64,000 bases of DNA from Pontederia crassipes (lineage: Eukaryota > Streptophyta > Magnoliopsida > Commelinales > Pontederiaceae). The stretch is from contig CM060191.1 of assembly GCA_030549335.1 (NCBI GenBank), positions 3,167,001-3,231,000 on the forward strand, read 5' to 3'. This document shows positions 1-12,460 of this stretch, piece by piece. The notes under the pieces are model-generated. The model saw only the letters and a program-made list of their open reading frames with translations. It had not been told where the DNA came from and did not search any database. Both the position numbers and the translations under genes were made by a program. Position 1 is the first letter of the stretch, and the number at the start of each line of letters is the position of its first letter.

Positions 1-142
1 ACAGTGAATCAACGCAGTCATGAATTTACTAATTTGCTCTTATGCTTGGAAAAGCAACCCAGCACACGCAAGAGTACTAGAATGAAAAAGCAGGTTCAAA
101 GGGCCAGAACTCAATTGCTCTAGATAGTTTTGAGGATGATAG

Positions 143-1439
143 ATACATGGTGTTTCTGTGAAAGAATCTTTAAGTTTCTTCCATGAATGCGACATCATGC
201 CCTCCAAGTCCAATGAAATAAGAGAAAAGATCCACAGTTCAACTCCAGTCATCGGTGAAGCAAAGAGCAGCGAACAACCTCTCGATTCTATAATTGGAGA
301 TAATGAATGCAATAGAACAACTTCGTCTGAGAAACTGGACTACAATGAGTATCTATTATCTGATTCTCTTGTTGCATGTCTTGAAGAAGAGTTCAATAAT
401 GAATCGACCTATGGAGAAAATGTTTCACATGCAGTAAGCAGCTCTGATGCTAAATACATTAATCATTTGACACAGTTGGCACCTGATCTGGTCAACAAAG
501 GTCACTCCAAGTTCGTCAGCACTGACAATATTTACAATTACACTAAAGAAAAAGGATCTTTAAAACATTGACATTTTGAACAAGATCTTCCTTACCCAGA
601 TCCTTGTTCCAATTCCTTAGAAGAAAGATACATTGGCAAAGCTGTTGTAGAAAAATCTCACAACATGTTTGGTAACCCAGAGAGAAAGTTTGAAAGTTTA
701 TCTCACTATGATCCAGTTAATTCTCTGTTAATTCTTTTGCAGGGCTTCTTCTGTAGATGTTTTAACGGATATCTATTATGGTGGAACATATGAAGGTCTC
801 CTGTATCGATGGGAATTGCTGACCGGAAGGAAGTTAGAAGTTCTTCACCGCTTAGGTAAGTAAATTTTTAACAATACTTTTACTATTGATAATGATACCA
901 ATGAAGTAAAGCATTTTTGTTGAGGCTTTGAGTGATATGTATTTTGAGATAGATGATTATAGTATATCTACATAATTTTTAAGCTATTGTAAGTCTTGGT
1001 TAATCTTTAAAATGAACTTCCAAAACACATCTGCATAATTTCTTGATATTTTTTGTCGATTTATGATGCTATCCCCATTTTCTTTTTTAATTGGGTGACA
1101 GAATAAAAGAATTTTATGTGCATCATGACGAGATAACCCAGATGCAGTTGGATCTTAGCTAGTTTCAGATACTGTTCATTTTGTGTCCATGCGACCATGT
1201 TTGTTAATAGCAGACTGGACATTTGGTTGCTTTGGAACAAAAGTCTCATGTTTGGATTTAGGACTGCCAAGTAAGATATAATGAACTGAAGTGAACCACA
1301 ACATATTGATACTTATTTTCTCATGGCATTAGGTGGAAGCATTTCATGTATAGCCACTGATGCCAAATCTGGGACACTGGCATTAGCTGATGATAATCGT
1401 CGACTGCTTCTATTCAGACCGGCTCAAACAGAAGTGTAA
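143..1439 (+). CDS. 3' part of an unrecognised WD40-like gene, possibly broken
   Basis: I do not recognise this protein. The last two exons are clear. One is 743-855 and reads SSVDVLTDIYYGGTYEGLLY, then a Trp-containing turn and LTGRKLEVLHRLG. The other is 1333-1439 and reads GGSISCIATDAKSGTLALAD and ends RPAQTEV before TAA. The GT donor after 855, the AG acceptor before 1333 and the reading phase agree. The pattern of short beta strands with GG.YEG..YRW and G.LA.AD resembles C-terminal WD40 blades; that is inference. Upstream, one Ser/Asn-rich frame is open from about 143 to about 730 except for a single TGA at 569-571, and protein-like sequence continues on both sides of it. The donor joining that block to 743 is uncertain. 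The gene begins outside the window on the left. It may be a pseudogene or a real gene with an unseen intron near the TGA. Confidence 0.45.
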
Positions 1440-1810
1440 AGACGAATCTCCTGCGCAGCGCACTGATAACTCATCCAATTCTGCTCGATAAATGTGACTC
1501 GAAAAACCAATGAATGTATTTGGCAATACTGTCAATGTGCCTGTTTAACTTGAATGCATTTGCAGGAGCATGTTTTGTGCTCACTGCAAATCAGAGGGAA
1601 ATGCATGAAGATATCCTTCCGAGGATAATTTGAATTTATAAATTTTACTTGTAAAGTTAAGTGTCCGTTTTGGTTTCCCTTTTCTTGGGGTAACTGCATT
1701 TTGCATGGCATCTTGGAATTTCGAATCGTATCAGGATTTGTTAGTATGAACAACATATGATTTAACAAGCATTGTTCTTGTAACCGAAAAGAAAAAAACA
1801 AGCTTTGTTC
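1440..1810. other. 3' flank of the WD40-like gene
   Basis: AT-rich downstream sequence, probably including the 3' UTR. I see no coding signal or RNA gene. It ends at the SINE insertion site. Confidence 0.4.
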
Positions 1811-2107
1811 TTTGAAAAACTGTATGGTTGTGTTAGGTCTCGACAGTCAGCGTAAAATCCTGTTGAATCTTATACATAGAAGATCATTAGATACGTTAAT
1901 AAGAAGAGTAGATCAAATAATTTAGAGTCTGATTAAAAGAGGAAGAGGGAGGTCAAGGCGGACACTTGACGAACTAATAGAACAAGATGGTGAATAATAT
2001 ACCGAAACGTTTAGTTACTAATAAAGCGGAATGACGTCGTATAATTCATGTAGTTGATCCACCTAGTGGGATAAGATTTTATTGTTGTTATATTGTTTGA
2101 AAAACTG
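1811..2107 (+). mobile_element. Au-like SINE, 5'-truncated, long form, with 12-bp target duplication
   Basis: The body, 1823-2095, is flanked by a direct repeat TTTGAAAAACTG (1811-1822 and 2096-2107). It contains diverged versions of the blocks shared with the SINEs at 11, 30 and 60 kb: TGTTAGGTCTCGACAG, then a long middle section, then ATCCACCTAGTGGGATAAG and a TTG-rich 3' end. The 5' segment seen at 60.2 kb (CTCCGCCTATATTTTATAG) is missing, which fits 5' truncation on insertion. It is more diverged than the other copies and so probably older. Confidence 0.75.
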
Positions 2108-3281
2108 ATTGCACGTCTAGTGATCTCATCTGCACAGACCATTGAATATGACATAATAATTGCATACATAGCACCGTTTGTTGACTCATGCATGTGTTAC
2201 ACTTGTAATTTGCTAACATGTGCATCGTTCCCTTAAATATATTTTCCTCAATGTTTTGATAATTAAACATTTTTTTTGTCGGTACTAAATATTTTCTTAT
2301 TAGTTATAAAATGTACGACTTTTTTTTCCATATGAAAATGGGCCAGAGGCTTACATAAATTCAAAAAGAAAAATTTAAGCATACGAGTTGGAAACTGGAG
2401 GTGGAGGAAATACTATACAACCTTCTTTGTGACTTTTAGAACAACAGTTTACACCTTTTCACTTTCATGTTCTCTCTTATTTATTTGCATAAATAATATT
2501 TTTTATCTTTTTTAGTTTTTTCTCATCCAATGAAATACACACACAAAAAAATATTTCCGAAAAGCTTTTCCTTTTGCGATAATATTATTTGCAAGCAAAT
2601 CAGTGAAACAAATATAATTAAGGTTCGAATTTTACAAAAAGGCATGGATTTTATTTTCATATATTTTGTGTTCTGAGTTCTTTTAACTTTGAGAGGACCT
2701 TGGTCACTTAAAGATTTTGACTCGCTTTCAGAAGATCGAAATTGGGATCGAAACCATATTAAATTGAGATATTCGGATTGCTTCCATTTAATTTAATTTT
2801 ATATAATTTTTTTAAAAAAACTATAAATATTAATTAATTAAAATTTTCATTTTTATTTAATATTACTAAGACGGAAAAAAAACATTTTTATAAATTATAA
2901 TATTAAATGATCAGATCGCAAATGAATCTGAACTTTTTGAATTTGGATCCGGTCCCCATTTCAGAATTGGTCCGATTTCTAATATTAGAGCCGGATCGGA
3001 AGAGTGGACGGGTCATCTCGGTACGTACTCGTCGACATTTGTTTTCATAATTAATGCGTGCTTGTCCAACACCTGACATGGTCCTTAATTTGCTCATCTT
3101 CTTTTTTTTTGTGTTTTAATTGGATTTGTGCTGCACGGGAGTTGGCATGACACCAAAACCATTGAAGGGTGGGTGTAAACGTTTGTCACAAAGAAGTGGC
3201 CAAATCTCCACAGGAGAGCAGTGTGTGTTTTTGCATTATGCCTTCCAGATGAGTAGTTCTGATAGTTCTAGTCTTGGATAT
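2108..3281. other. intergenic, AT-rich, no gene seen
   Basis: No supportable gene. The stretch around 2730-3020 has the GATCGG/GGATCCGGT type of sequence found in the hAT-like elements elsewhere in this window and may be a decayed relative, but I could not find ends or target duplications. Confidence 0.4.
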
Positions 3282-3519
3282 TAAGGGGGTGTTTGGTATA
3301 GGTCAATGAATAACAAATAATTTTATTTTCAAATTTATTCTTTGAATGATAATAAGCTTGTTCTAGGGGAGCAAAAATAAAAAATGTCTTTACTTTTTCT
3401 TGTTCTTACAATGACTTTTTCTCGTTCTTACAATGATGACAAATGAGCCTCTGGTGTTTGGATCAACAAGGAATAAGCATCTTATTTTCATTTTTAACTT
3501 CATACTAAACAGCCCCTAA
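3282..3519. mobile_element. Tourist-like MITE (PIF/Harbinger type)
   Basis: The element, 3285-3516 (232 bp), starts GGGGGTGTTTGGTATAG and ends CTTCATACTAAACAGCCCC, an imperfect terminal inverted repeat. It is flanked on both sides by TAA (3282-3284 and 3517-3519), the usual target duplication of PIF/Harbinger elements. No coding sequence. Confidence 0.65.
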
Positions 3520-4252
3520 GGAGTTGTTCGACCACATAACAGTCTCTTAATTCCATCTTTTTTATCTAATGTCTTTATTTTGCATCAGTGGCCCCCACCC
3601 AAAAACAAAGGAGTCCTTGTTTTGATGAGCTCATTTTTTTTGTCCTAGGAATAAGAACGTGGATGCCCAACACCTCCAAGGGGAACTCACCACTAGAAAA
3701 AAAAAACATCACTGACCGACTTGAACGACGATAAGTTCTCAAAATTTCAATGGGAAGACAACCCGAGATTGAATCTAGAAGTCGTTAAGATTGAGATACT
3801 AGTAAGATTCTATGAAAGATTTCCAAATCTTTCCTCGCTAAATTGTTATCCGTTGATAATGTCGAATTCTCACCAGACTTCCAACTAATCAACGTCAATC
3901 TATGCCACAAATACATATGAAACAATCTTCCATACCTCTTCCTTTTAACTTTCTTTAAATTCTTACTTCTTATATCTAAACCAACAAATCATCTTCCTCT
4001 TTTTACTTATCAGTCTTCTTTTTCTATGACAAAAACATGATATATTTTATTGTCAAACTCAAAGGTATCGAATAGATTACAATCACCAACTGCAAAAAGA
4101 CTCCTACGAAGGAAAGCCCAGAATGTAATAAAGGAATAGAATAATATGCCTTAAAAGAGAGTAGTTTTATAACACCTATGAATTGTAATTCTGAAACACT
4201 AGTGATAATTTCAATCTTCCGAATGTCTAATGTTTGGCTACTCTTCTTTCTA
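3520..4252. other. intergenic and 3' flank of RGP
   Basis: No gene seen. A CACTAGAAAAAAAAAA motif at about 3692 followed by GACCGACTTGAACGACG looks like the end of a CACTA-type repeat, but no partner end was found. The last part before 4253 is likely the 3' UTR of the minus-strand RGP gene. Confidence 0.35.
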
Positions 4253-6571
4253 TCATGCTTTGGCCTTGCTGTTGGGCACTGCGGCAGCAGCTGCTCCGGA
4301 AGGGTTGAGCTCATCCCAGGCCTCAATCCATGTGACCATGGCATCAGCAAGCTTGGTGAAGTAAGGGTCGACCTCTGAAAGCTTTTCCTTCACCTGCTTG
4401 GCCAGTTCGATGTAGCATTTCTGAACAGTGGTGGCCTCCTTGGAGAGGAGGGCGTCTTGGAAGAACGGGATGATCTTTTCTTGCCAGAAGATGCCATTGT
4501 ACTCTTTCTTCAAGTTCACAAACGGGTTGCTAGCCTTGCTATGCCAGATGTAGGGCAAGCCTGTCTTGATTCCAAGTCCCAAGTGATCACAGATAACCTA
4601 AAACAATAACCCGATGAGAATTAGATTCCTCTAAATAACACAATCACGAGACATAGACTTAAAATATCTTGTGCAAAGAGACAAAAAAAACCTTAACATG
4701 TCATAAACCTTAACATAAAGTAAAACTATCACAGAAATGTAGATCAACAAGAAAAAAGAAATGATGTACCTTGGTGCACCATCCTGCCCACATATCGTCG
4801 TAACGTCCAATAGGTTGGCCATCTCCCATAAGTCCAAAGTACATTGCAGGGCCGATAAGCTCACGATCAAAAGCAAGGTTCATTCCACACATAGGGAAGA
4901 GGGTTCCCTTGGGAATTGTGAGAACTGCATCAACATACCTGACGAATAAAAGTAACGGCAGTTAGTAACCCAGGTATGTTGCATGGAGGAAAGTTTCGCA
5001 TTTCAAACATTCAGCATCAAAAGCAGCGGAAAGATGCAATACCTGGTGTTCCTCTCACGAGGTTTGACAAGCTGGGTTGGAGCATCATAGTCAGGAATGT
5101 TGAGCCACAGGCCATGAGAAACAGCTGTTTTAGCACCTTCCCTAAGGCTGAAGGGATATCCACGGACAAAGTCGGCACCTTCCCGGTAGGGATCGTACAG
5201 GGTGTTGAAAAAGTGAGGAGTAGAAGGGCTGAGGAGATTCTTAATGTGCTGCTCAAGTGCATTGATCTCTTTGCCAGAAGGATCTTTAGCGACCTGTGTA
5301 GAAAGGTAGAAGATTTAGATCCACATAAATTAATAAAGAGCTACAAGCAAGCAAGGACGATGCAGCTTATGCCATTAACCACAGGCCTTATATGCAATAA
5401 TTCATTCTAAGAGATCTTAGCACACAGTCTAATATATCACAATTCTGATCCAACGATGAAACAGACTTTACAAGCTTGACTGCACCATAGAGATATAAAT
5501 AAAAAAGTTCCTTCCCAACAAAAACAAATCAGAATTTCCTAATTACATTTATGATCTATAAAGGTTGGACACCGAGATCTATTTGCATTTGTACATTAGC
5601 ACTAGATCCCAAGCAAAATGTACATACTAGTGGCCAGATCTGTTCAAGGGCATGCTAATATATCCATCAGTCATGCTAAAAAAAGTTCTCTTAAGGAGGA
5701 AAAAAAAGGTAAAATTAAACCAGGACTAGTATTCATATTTTCTTATCTTATAAAAACATCATTATAATATATCTCTACATGCATATGCACATGAAGACTT
5801 AGAACAGCTAAGACCTAATCTAAATGGAAACACAAAAAAGTATAAAAAGAAACAAAGTTTAGTCAATTTCGACCACAGATCTAATCAAATTATAATACAG
5901 ATCACTAATGCTTACCCTATGCTTGACAAATTGTCATAAGTAAGCCAAAGAAAAGATATAAAGGATCCATTTTTACTAGGAAAACTATAAAGAATTGCAT
6001 GAAAAGAAAATGATAAAAAAATGAAAACTAGATTGTTCATGGAAAGGGAAATATAAGAAAAGCTTCGCCAGAAAGTTCAAATCTGTCTCTACATTAAACA
6101 AATCATCAGATCTACAGACTATAGAAAATTGAACTTAGCCTTCGGTTCCACAAGTACCAAAATCGGACCTTTATCCCCGGGATATCACGGATCCGGAGGA
6201 AAATCGAAAGATCTCGGCATCGATCGAAGAAGAGAGGGACGGAAACTTACGAAGCAGTCGTCGTCGATGGTGTAGATGTACTTCTTCTTGGAGACCATGT
6301 AGCCGAAGCAGCGGCAGGCGGAGTCCTTGAAGGAGATGCAGGAGGCCTTGGGGCCGAGGATCCTGTTGATGTCATTGCGGTTGTAGAGCTCGTAGTCGAA
6401 GCCCTCGGGCACCTTGATGGTCTTGGTCGGGTCGCCGTCCTGGACGATGATGAGGTGGTACGGCTGGAAGAATGGCCTCCACATCTCCAGGAAGTCGAGG
6501 TTCCTAATCGTGGGGATGACGATGTCAAGCTCGTCCTTCAGCAGCGGAGTGCTCGGCACCGACGTCGCCAT
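4253..6571 (-). CDS. RGP1: UDP-arabinopyranose mutase / reversibly glycosylated polypeptide
   Basis: Interconverts UDP-arabinopyranose and UDP-arabinofuranose in the cytosol or at the Golgi surface, supplying arabinofuranose to cell-wall polymers. There are four exons (6251-6571, 5043-5293, 4770-4938, 4253-4597), all with GT-AG borders and matching phase, giving 361 residues, the normal length for RGP family proteins. Visible motifs: the start [20 protein letters not shown], the metal/nucleotide-sugar DDD at residues 103-105 (YTIDDDCF), and Arg158 in GYPFSLREG, the residue known to be reversibly glycosylated. Further on are [20 protein letters not shown] and DDMWAGWC. The C-terminus is Ala/Lys-rich, as in plant RGP1/2. 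The start codon is in the first exon and a TATA-like ATAAAA lies about 107 bases upstream. I see nothing broken. Confidence 0.95.
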
Positions 6572-6677
6572 TGTTGGATCTCGGAAGGGCGAAGACCAAA
6601 TCAGAGAACGAAAAAAGAGCCTTTTTTTCCTTCACCCCTCCTCTCTGAGTTCGGCTTTGCGTCGAGGTGGCTCTGGG

Positions 6678-6684
6678 TTTTATA
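6678..6684 (-). promoter_or_regulatory. TATA box candidate of the RGP gene
   Basis: TATAAAA on the minus strand, about 107 bases upstream of the RGP start codon, a plausible spacing for a plant 5' UTR. Confidence 0.45.
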
Positions 6685-6699
6685 GCGCTCTCGGGCACG

Positions 6700-7342
6700 T
6701 GTCGGTGTTCCCGGAAGCGTAGCGGCCGATATATCGGGTAAGGATGGACGGATGGATGTCAACGCGCCGACGGCGGATATCGCCGACTCGGGCCGAGTCA
6801 AATGTCCGAGTTCGCATTGGGCTCGCTCGGCTACCGTTTCGTAGGGCCTTTTTTAAAAGGCAACTTCTTTATTAAAAATCATTTATTAATATGAAAAAAT
6901 GAAAGAAAAAAAGAACCATCTTTAAAATGTGGGTCATCACAAGTTGAGGACAAATTTAACGTTTAGCAAATTAATTAATTACGACCAATATACTTTTTTC
7001 GATAATTAAATTTACTGGTAGATCAATATTAGTCTCAAAATATAAAAGAAAAAAAAAGAACTGTTGCAATCAAAGCACTGCACATTCTCCTCCTGATCTA
7101 ATTAAGAAATTTTATCTCCATCCTTTTTTTTCTAGTTAATAAATAAAGCAACAAATAAAAGTTCCAGACTCATTTATTTGCTCTGGTAAATGAATTATTG
7201 TACCATAAATGGACACATTATGTGATATTTTTTCTGTTGTGGATTTTGTTTAGGGCGATCCCTCATATTATTTTTTCATTATAAATATTTATTAATTTAC
7301 TGATAATATCCGATAACAGATACCACATCTTATTTAATTATC

Positions 7343-7378
<36 letters not shown>

Positions 7379-7689
7379 TATAACTTGTGGCTATCATGAT
7401 TAGCAAATGATCTTTTGCCGAGATTTTAACTAAAAGATCAAGACTAAAAGGTAATTAAGTAATGAAACAATAACATGGTTAGTGCTGGTTGGATGGAAGG
7501 AGGATAGAAAGCGCCTAACATGGATTTGGTAAGAAGCCTCTCTCTCTCTCTCTCCCCACCCACATGTGGAATTGGAAAAGATGATCGAGTCAAACTTTAT
7601 GCACCCAATAATTCATCATCGGATCACCAATCACTACTACAAGTCTACCATGTTCCTTGATCTCTTCTTTCCTCTCAAACTTGAGAGAA

Positions 7690-7727
<38 letters not shown>

Positions 7728-7858
7728 TGATGTGTGAGCTAACAAACGAATCTCACAAACAAATGGGTAGTGGTGGTAATGATGTGATTTTTTTATATAT
7801 AAAAATTCAGATTCATAGTTGTGGACTCTGCATGGGACATTAACTAATCACAGAAAAA

Positions 7859-7889
<31 letters not shown>

Positions 7890-8653
7890 GAAGGTCTGCC
7901 AAACTGATACAATAATTTTATTACCAGGTAAAAGGTCGTCTTCTTCTTCTTCACATGGTTTTACTACAAATACAAAATATATTATTTATTTATTTATTTA
8001 TACAAAATAAATAGTATTCGTATAGGAATAGCCGCCTCTTAATTAACCTCCTCCAACTTGGACTTCGTAGTCTGTTGTGATGTGAACAGTCATAAAATAC
8101 AAAAAATAAATAATAATAAATAATGTTAATAATATTTGATTTTCCTCTTCTTTATTTAATTTGGTAACATAAAACAAAAAAAAAAATGTGAACACCAAAG
8201 TCTTGTTTATACAACTTGGAATCGTATGGATTTATCAAGATCTTATGATTATATATATGTTATGATATTGAAATACCTGACTGATATGTGGAAATCTTAC
8301 GTGTTAGATTTTGATAAGATTTTAATTTAAACCGTGTAATTTGACGATCTTATATAATTTCATGATGATAATAATTAATTTAGATGATTTAATACTATTT
8401 TCTCATTTTTATTCTGGTTTAATATATGATGACTTAATAAAACTTTATCGAAGTATAATCTTAAAATATAATTTAAGAGTTGTATGTTTTTTATTTGATT
8501 GTTACAATATTCGATCGTAAGACACTTTTAGATGTTATTTAATATTTCGATCTTAATTAAGGATTTATCTCTTTTGGTGGAGGCATTTTTAATAATCAAT
8601 TGTGCTCCCTTTCTTATGAGATTAAGCATGAAAGTTCAAATAATTACCAACCA
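6700..8653. other. intergenic with several microsatellites, no gene seen
   Basis: No gene signal. It holds (TA)n at about 7349-7375, a short (CT)n near 7536-7552, (GA)n at about 7695-7724, (AAAT)n at about 7857-7888 and a short (ATTT)n near 7983-8000. The rest is AT-rich. Confidence 0.6.
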
Positions 8654-9098
8654 ATTATTACCAATGTTTTTATAATAACAAGGGGACCGACGTCTCAACT
8701 GAGTCGTGATTGCACCGATTCAATCAGGTTCAATCGTAAAGAATTAGATTTTTTAAATAATATTTTTTATATTAATATTTAATATATATCATAACTAACA
8801 TATTATATTTTGTAATAATAAACTACTAGTAATAATAACTTTATAAAAAAATAGTGGATTATGAAATTAATTTATGATATTGTAATCACTTTGAAACATC
8901 TTTTACTTCATTTAATTTTTTATTTCCATTTCTTTTTTGTTTATTATTTTCATTTAATCTTCTAACCATATATCCTTCCATATTTATTTTCTTTTTCTAT
9001 TTCCATTTTCCCATTATTTCTTCTTTGCCTTTTTTAAAAATTATTTCTTCTTTTTATAATTATTTATTATATTAAAAAATTCAATGCTTACTCAACTA

Positions 9099-9099
<1 letters not shown>

Positions 9100-9172
<73 letters not shown>
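9100..9172. repeat. (TTA)n microsatellite
   Basis: About 24 uninterrupted TTA units, inside the hAT-like element. Confidence 0.95.
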
Positions 9173-9173
<1 letters not shown>

Positions 9174-9219
9174 ATATTTTTCATATATTTATTTTTCACT
9201 TCCAAAATTATTTTTCTAC

Positions 9220-9631
9220 CTTTTAGTTAGGGGTGAACAAATTCGAGTTCAGAACCGATTTCCGGTCGTCCATGTCCCAGGCCGATCCAAAAAGAAAACT
9301 CGGTCCCGATCGGTTAAAAAAGAAAACCGTCCCGATTAAATCAGAACAAAAATCGAAAAGTTTTCAATTATCCCAATTTAATAATAATAAAATATAAGAA
9401 TAATATTTAATATTATTACATAAATAAAATAATTATTAATTAAAATTTATATATAATTATAATATATATTTAAGATATACAGATAATAATTATAAAATTT
9501 AAATGAAAATAAATAAATTTAAATGATAAATTTAAATGAAAATTTATGAGCCGGACCCGATTACCTACAGAGTTGAGAAAAAAGCCGAATTTTTCGGGGT
9601 CCGGGACGATGTGCTCACCCCTACTTTTAGT
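9220..9631. mobile_element. hAT MITE, 396 bp, nested
   Basis: The body, 9228-9623, begins TAGGGGTGAACA and ends GTGCTCACCCCTA, the terminal inverted repeat typical of plant hAT elements. It is flanked by a perfect 8-bp duplication CTTTTAGT (9220-9227 and 9624-9631). The interior is AT-rich and non-coding. It lies wholly within the larger element and so inserted later. Confidence 0.88.
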
Positions 9632-10035
9632 TATCTTCCTATATTTATCTTGCATCCCACCGTAATTCGTCTTTCTTTATTTTTTTCACTTCCAAATTTG
9701 TTTTCTTCTATCCATTAATTAATTACCTCCCTCCATTTATTTTTTCATTTCCATTTTTACTTTTGATCCTGTTAGTATATTCCTTAATTCACGCCCTCTT
9801 GATATTTTTTTCTTTCCATTTTATTCAACCAAATTTTCATTTTAATTTGACTTCTTTCCCAAATTGATATTAACCCAATTTTGTTACCGATTCAATTGTT
9901 TGGCAGTTTTTCTCCGATTTGATTGGACTTTTGCCGGTTCAACAATCACACCAATTTTGAAGTAAGGACCGGACCATCATTGATTTATGATTGAACCGAC
10001 TAGTGCGACTTGATTTTAATAACATTGATTATTAC

Positions 10036-10918
10036 CTTAAAGGTCACAAATTAAATTCAATGCTTTGCATGAATATTAATGCAGTACTTTTCTTTTTCAC
10101 TGTGGTTACAGCAGAACTGATAATCTTCTGCAAAGAGAAACAAAAAAAAAAAGTTACAAAAGGAAGAAATCTGATGTTCCTTGGTTTTGTTTACAATTCT
10201 AATCTTTTAGTTCCTCATAGAATAAAAAGTTGAAACATTTCATTGCATTGAAATCCAAGGAAAAAAAAAGAGAGGACAATTTGCGATAATGTGACCCGAC
10301 CGTACCTCTTTTTTCTTTTTCTGAAACTTGACTTTATTCCCTTTGCACATGTACCAGCAATCAGTTAAGAAGCCACAATTACATTGCAAATATTTACTCT
10401 CTTTTTTTTTTTTTTTGTACATGAAGAGATACGACCAAGAAGAAGATACAATGACAGGTTAAAAGTGGGGTGCTCCTCTCCTTGCAAAGTTGCATGTGTC
10501 CATCAGATTTCATTAGTAAAAAGTAGCTGGAATATGTTGCTTGTGAGCAAGAAATGGACTCATTGTCCAATAATGTCCTCTCCCATGGGGTAGGTAGATG
10601 GGGTCGACTGCTAGTACACCCCCTCTCTCTATCTTTCTCTCTCTTTTTTAATCTAAAATAGGTTATCTATTAAGTTGCATATTAATGTCCTGATAGAAAG
10701 CCTCGGAGGAGAAGAATAATCTCAAAAAATATCAAAATTTGCCAAAAAATCTACATTTGTCTCACGATAAACATGTGCCAACTTCCATTCCACACAATCC
10801 GTCGGAAGGTTTTGTTATTTTTTCAGGAGTACATTACGAATGCGCCAAGATGGTTTGCCTTGTTTGAGAATAAGTTGCACTAAGACGTCATAATCTGATT
10901 CCATATGTATATATGTAT

Positions 10919-10921
<3 letters not shown>
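10036..10921. other. intergenic, no gene seen
   Basis: AT-rich with poly(A) and poly(T) tracts. No splice-bounded coding segment seen on either strand. Confidence 0.5.
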
Positions 10922-10962
<41 letters not shown>

Positions 10963-11372
10963 CAAAGTCTTATCTTACTAGGTGAGGTCGGCTACATGGA
11001 TCATACGACGCTATTTCGCTCTATTAGTAATCAAACCTTTCGGTATATTATTCACCAATAGATCTTGCTCATGAACTAGCTTCTTTAACCGCCTCCGTCC
11101 ATTAGAGTGCGGTAGTCCTTGCTCATTTAACACTGCATCCAGGCGAGGATGCAGCGGCTCTTGCTTTCTTATCACTGTACCCGAGCTGTACAGCGCGTTA
11201 CTTACGGGTAACGATCTAGCATTAACACAATATATTCGTTGATCCATGTTCATAAGATTCGACAGAATTTTACGCTGACTGTCGGGGCCTAACACAACCC
11301 TCCTCCTTTATCCGGGCTTGAGACCGACTATAAAATATAGGCGGAATTATATATATATATATATATATATAT
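10922..11372 (-). mobile_element. Au-like SINE, long form, sitting in a (TA)n tract
   Basis: The SINE body is about 10962-11346, minus strand. At the right is its 5' end (CCGCCTATATTTTATAG on the minus strand) and then GTTAGGCCCCGACAG. At the left is the 3' end (ATCCATGTAGCCGACCTCAC, then AAGACTTTGTT). It keeps a middle section of roughly 200 bases missing from the 30-kb and 60-kb copies. Both flanks are (TA)n (10922-10961 and 11348-11372), consistent with integration into one microsatellite, so the target duplication cannot be separated from the repeat. Confidence 0.8.
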
Positions 11373-12460
11373 TAAAATTTTGTGGTCCTGTCTTTCTCTC
11401 TCCTATAATCCTATTCATGTATATGTGTTCCCAGTGTGGATGCCAATACAGTACATGGCTACCAGTAGTGTCCCAGCTGTGAGGTTGACCTCTGCATTCA
11501 CAAAATTGGTACATGATTCTACTGCTCAGAAGGTGGTCTTAAGTGCACTTAAACCTGAATTTTTATTTCTATTGATTTTTTGTTCCCGACAGTAATTTGA
11601 ATAAGTGGAACCTCTTGCCATGTGTTCATTATATAGGAAGCTAAAAATTTCTGCAGACATGATTCACCATCAGAGTCTTTCCTGAACTGAATTCTCAGGG
11701 GAGTTCAATTTTCCTTTTTTCCTTTTATCTCATATGTATGAAAGCAAGAAGAAGAAAAGGAAGGAGTTAGAACTTGGACCTTTTTAATCTCCTGGAGATT
11801 CAGAGAGAAGACTTTGGATTGCATGTAGCAGCATATGAAACTTCGAATTTATGAACAGTATCTTCTGTTACATAATTATCGGCCTAAAAACTTCTGCCAG
11901 CATCATGTTCTCAAGTCTCAACCATAATTTTTTCAAGGAAAAAAAAATCAAATCTGTTGTGCTTTAAATTTAGGATTTGTGCTTGTTATTTTGTATTGTA
12001 ATTCATATACAAACTCTAGAAAAATTGGATTAATGGATATTCTTATAATCATCATTATTTTCATATAAAAAATTAGAAGTGCTAAAGTTGGTGCACATGG
12101 AATCCCATGCCCAAGTTTAGGTCCATATTTCCTCTAAAGCAAGCCCACATTTTAATATGACAGTTAATGGGCTCGGCCCACCAGTGGTAAAAACAAATAG
12201 AAACAGCAAAAAAAAAAAATAGAATCAGCAAAAGAAAATTTAATTTCCTTCATTGTGTTGAACTTTAAAGTTCAACATTTTGAAACACAGATAGGGACAT
12301 TTTGTGGAGAAGATGAGGTCTGCATTGCATTGCCTCTAATCGACTCCCAATGCACAGCCCAAAATTCTTTTCTTCTCCTGATTCTGATCAGCTGCTAAGG
12401 TGCTAATTTAACTAAATGGAAAGAGATATATATACTGCAATTCTTTTGTACAATTCGTGC
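11373..12460. other. intergenic and 3' flank of CYP85A
   Basis: No gene seen. Sequence nearest 12461 is probably the 3' UTR of the minus-strand CYP85A gene. Confidence 0.5.

Larger units (their letters stand above)
8654..10035. mobile_element. hAT-like non-autonomous element, 1.37 kb, carrying a nested MITE
   Basis: The element is 8662-10027, flanked by a perfect 8-bp duplication ATTATTAC (8654-8661 and 10028-10035). Left end CAATGTTTTTA and right end TAACATTG form a short imperfect inverted repeat. Inside both ends are the subterminal GGACCG/ATTGAACCGA blocks shared with the elements at 23.8 and 47.2 kb. No transposase frame. It contains a (TTA)n tract (about 9100-9172) and a complete second element at 9228-9623. 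Confidence 0.75.

Noticed and set aside
3692-3760. CACTAGAAAAAAAA motif as a CACTA element end
   Set aside because: No matching right end or subterminal repeat array was found nearby.
6247-6528. Ser/Thr/Arg-rich open frame overlapping RGP exon 1
   Set aside because: It is a shadow frame of the GC-rich RGP coding exon on the same strand.
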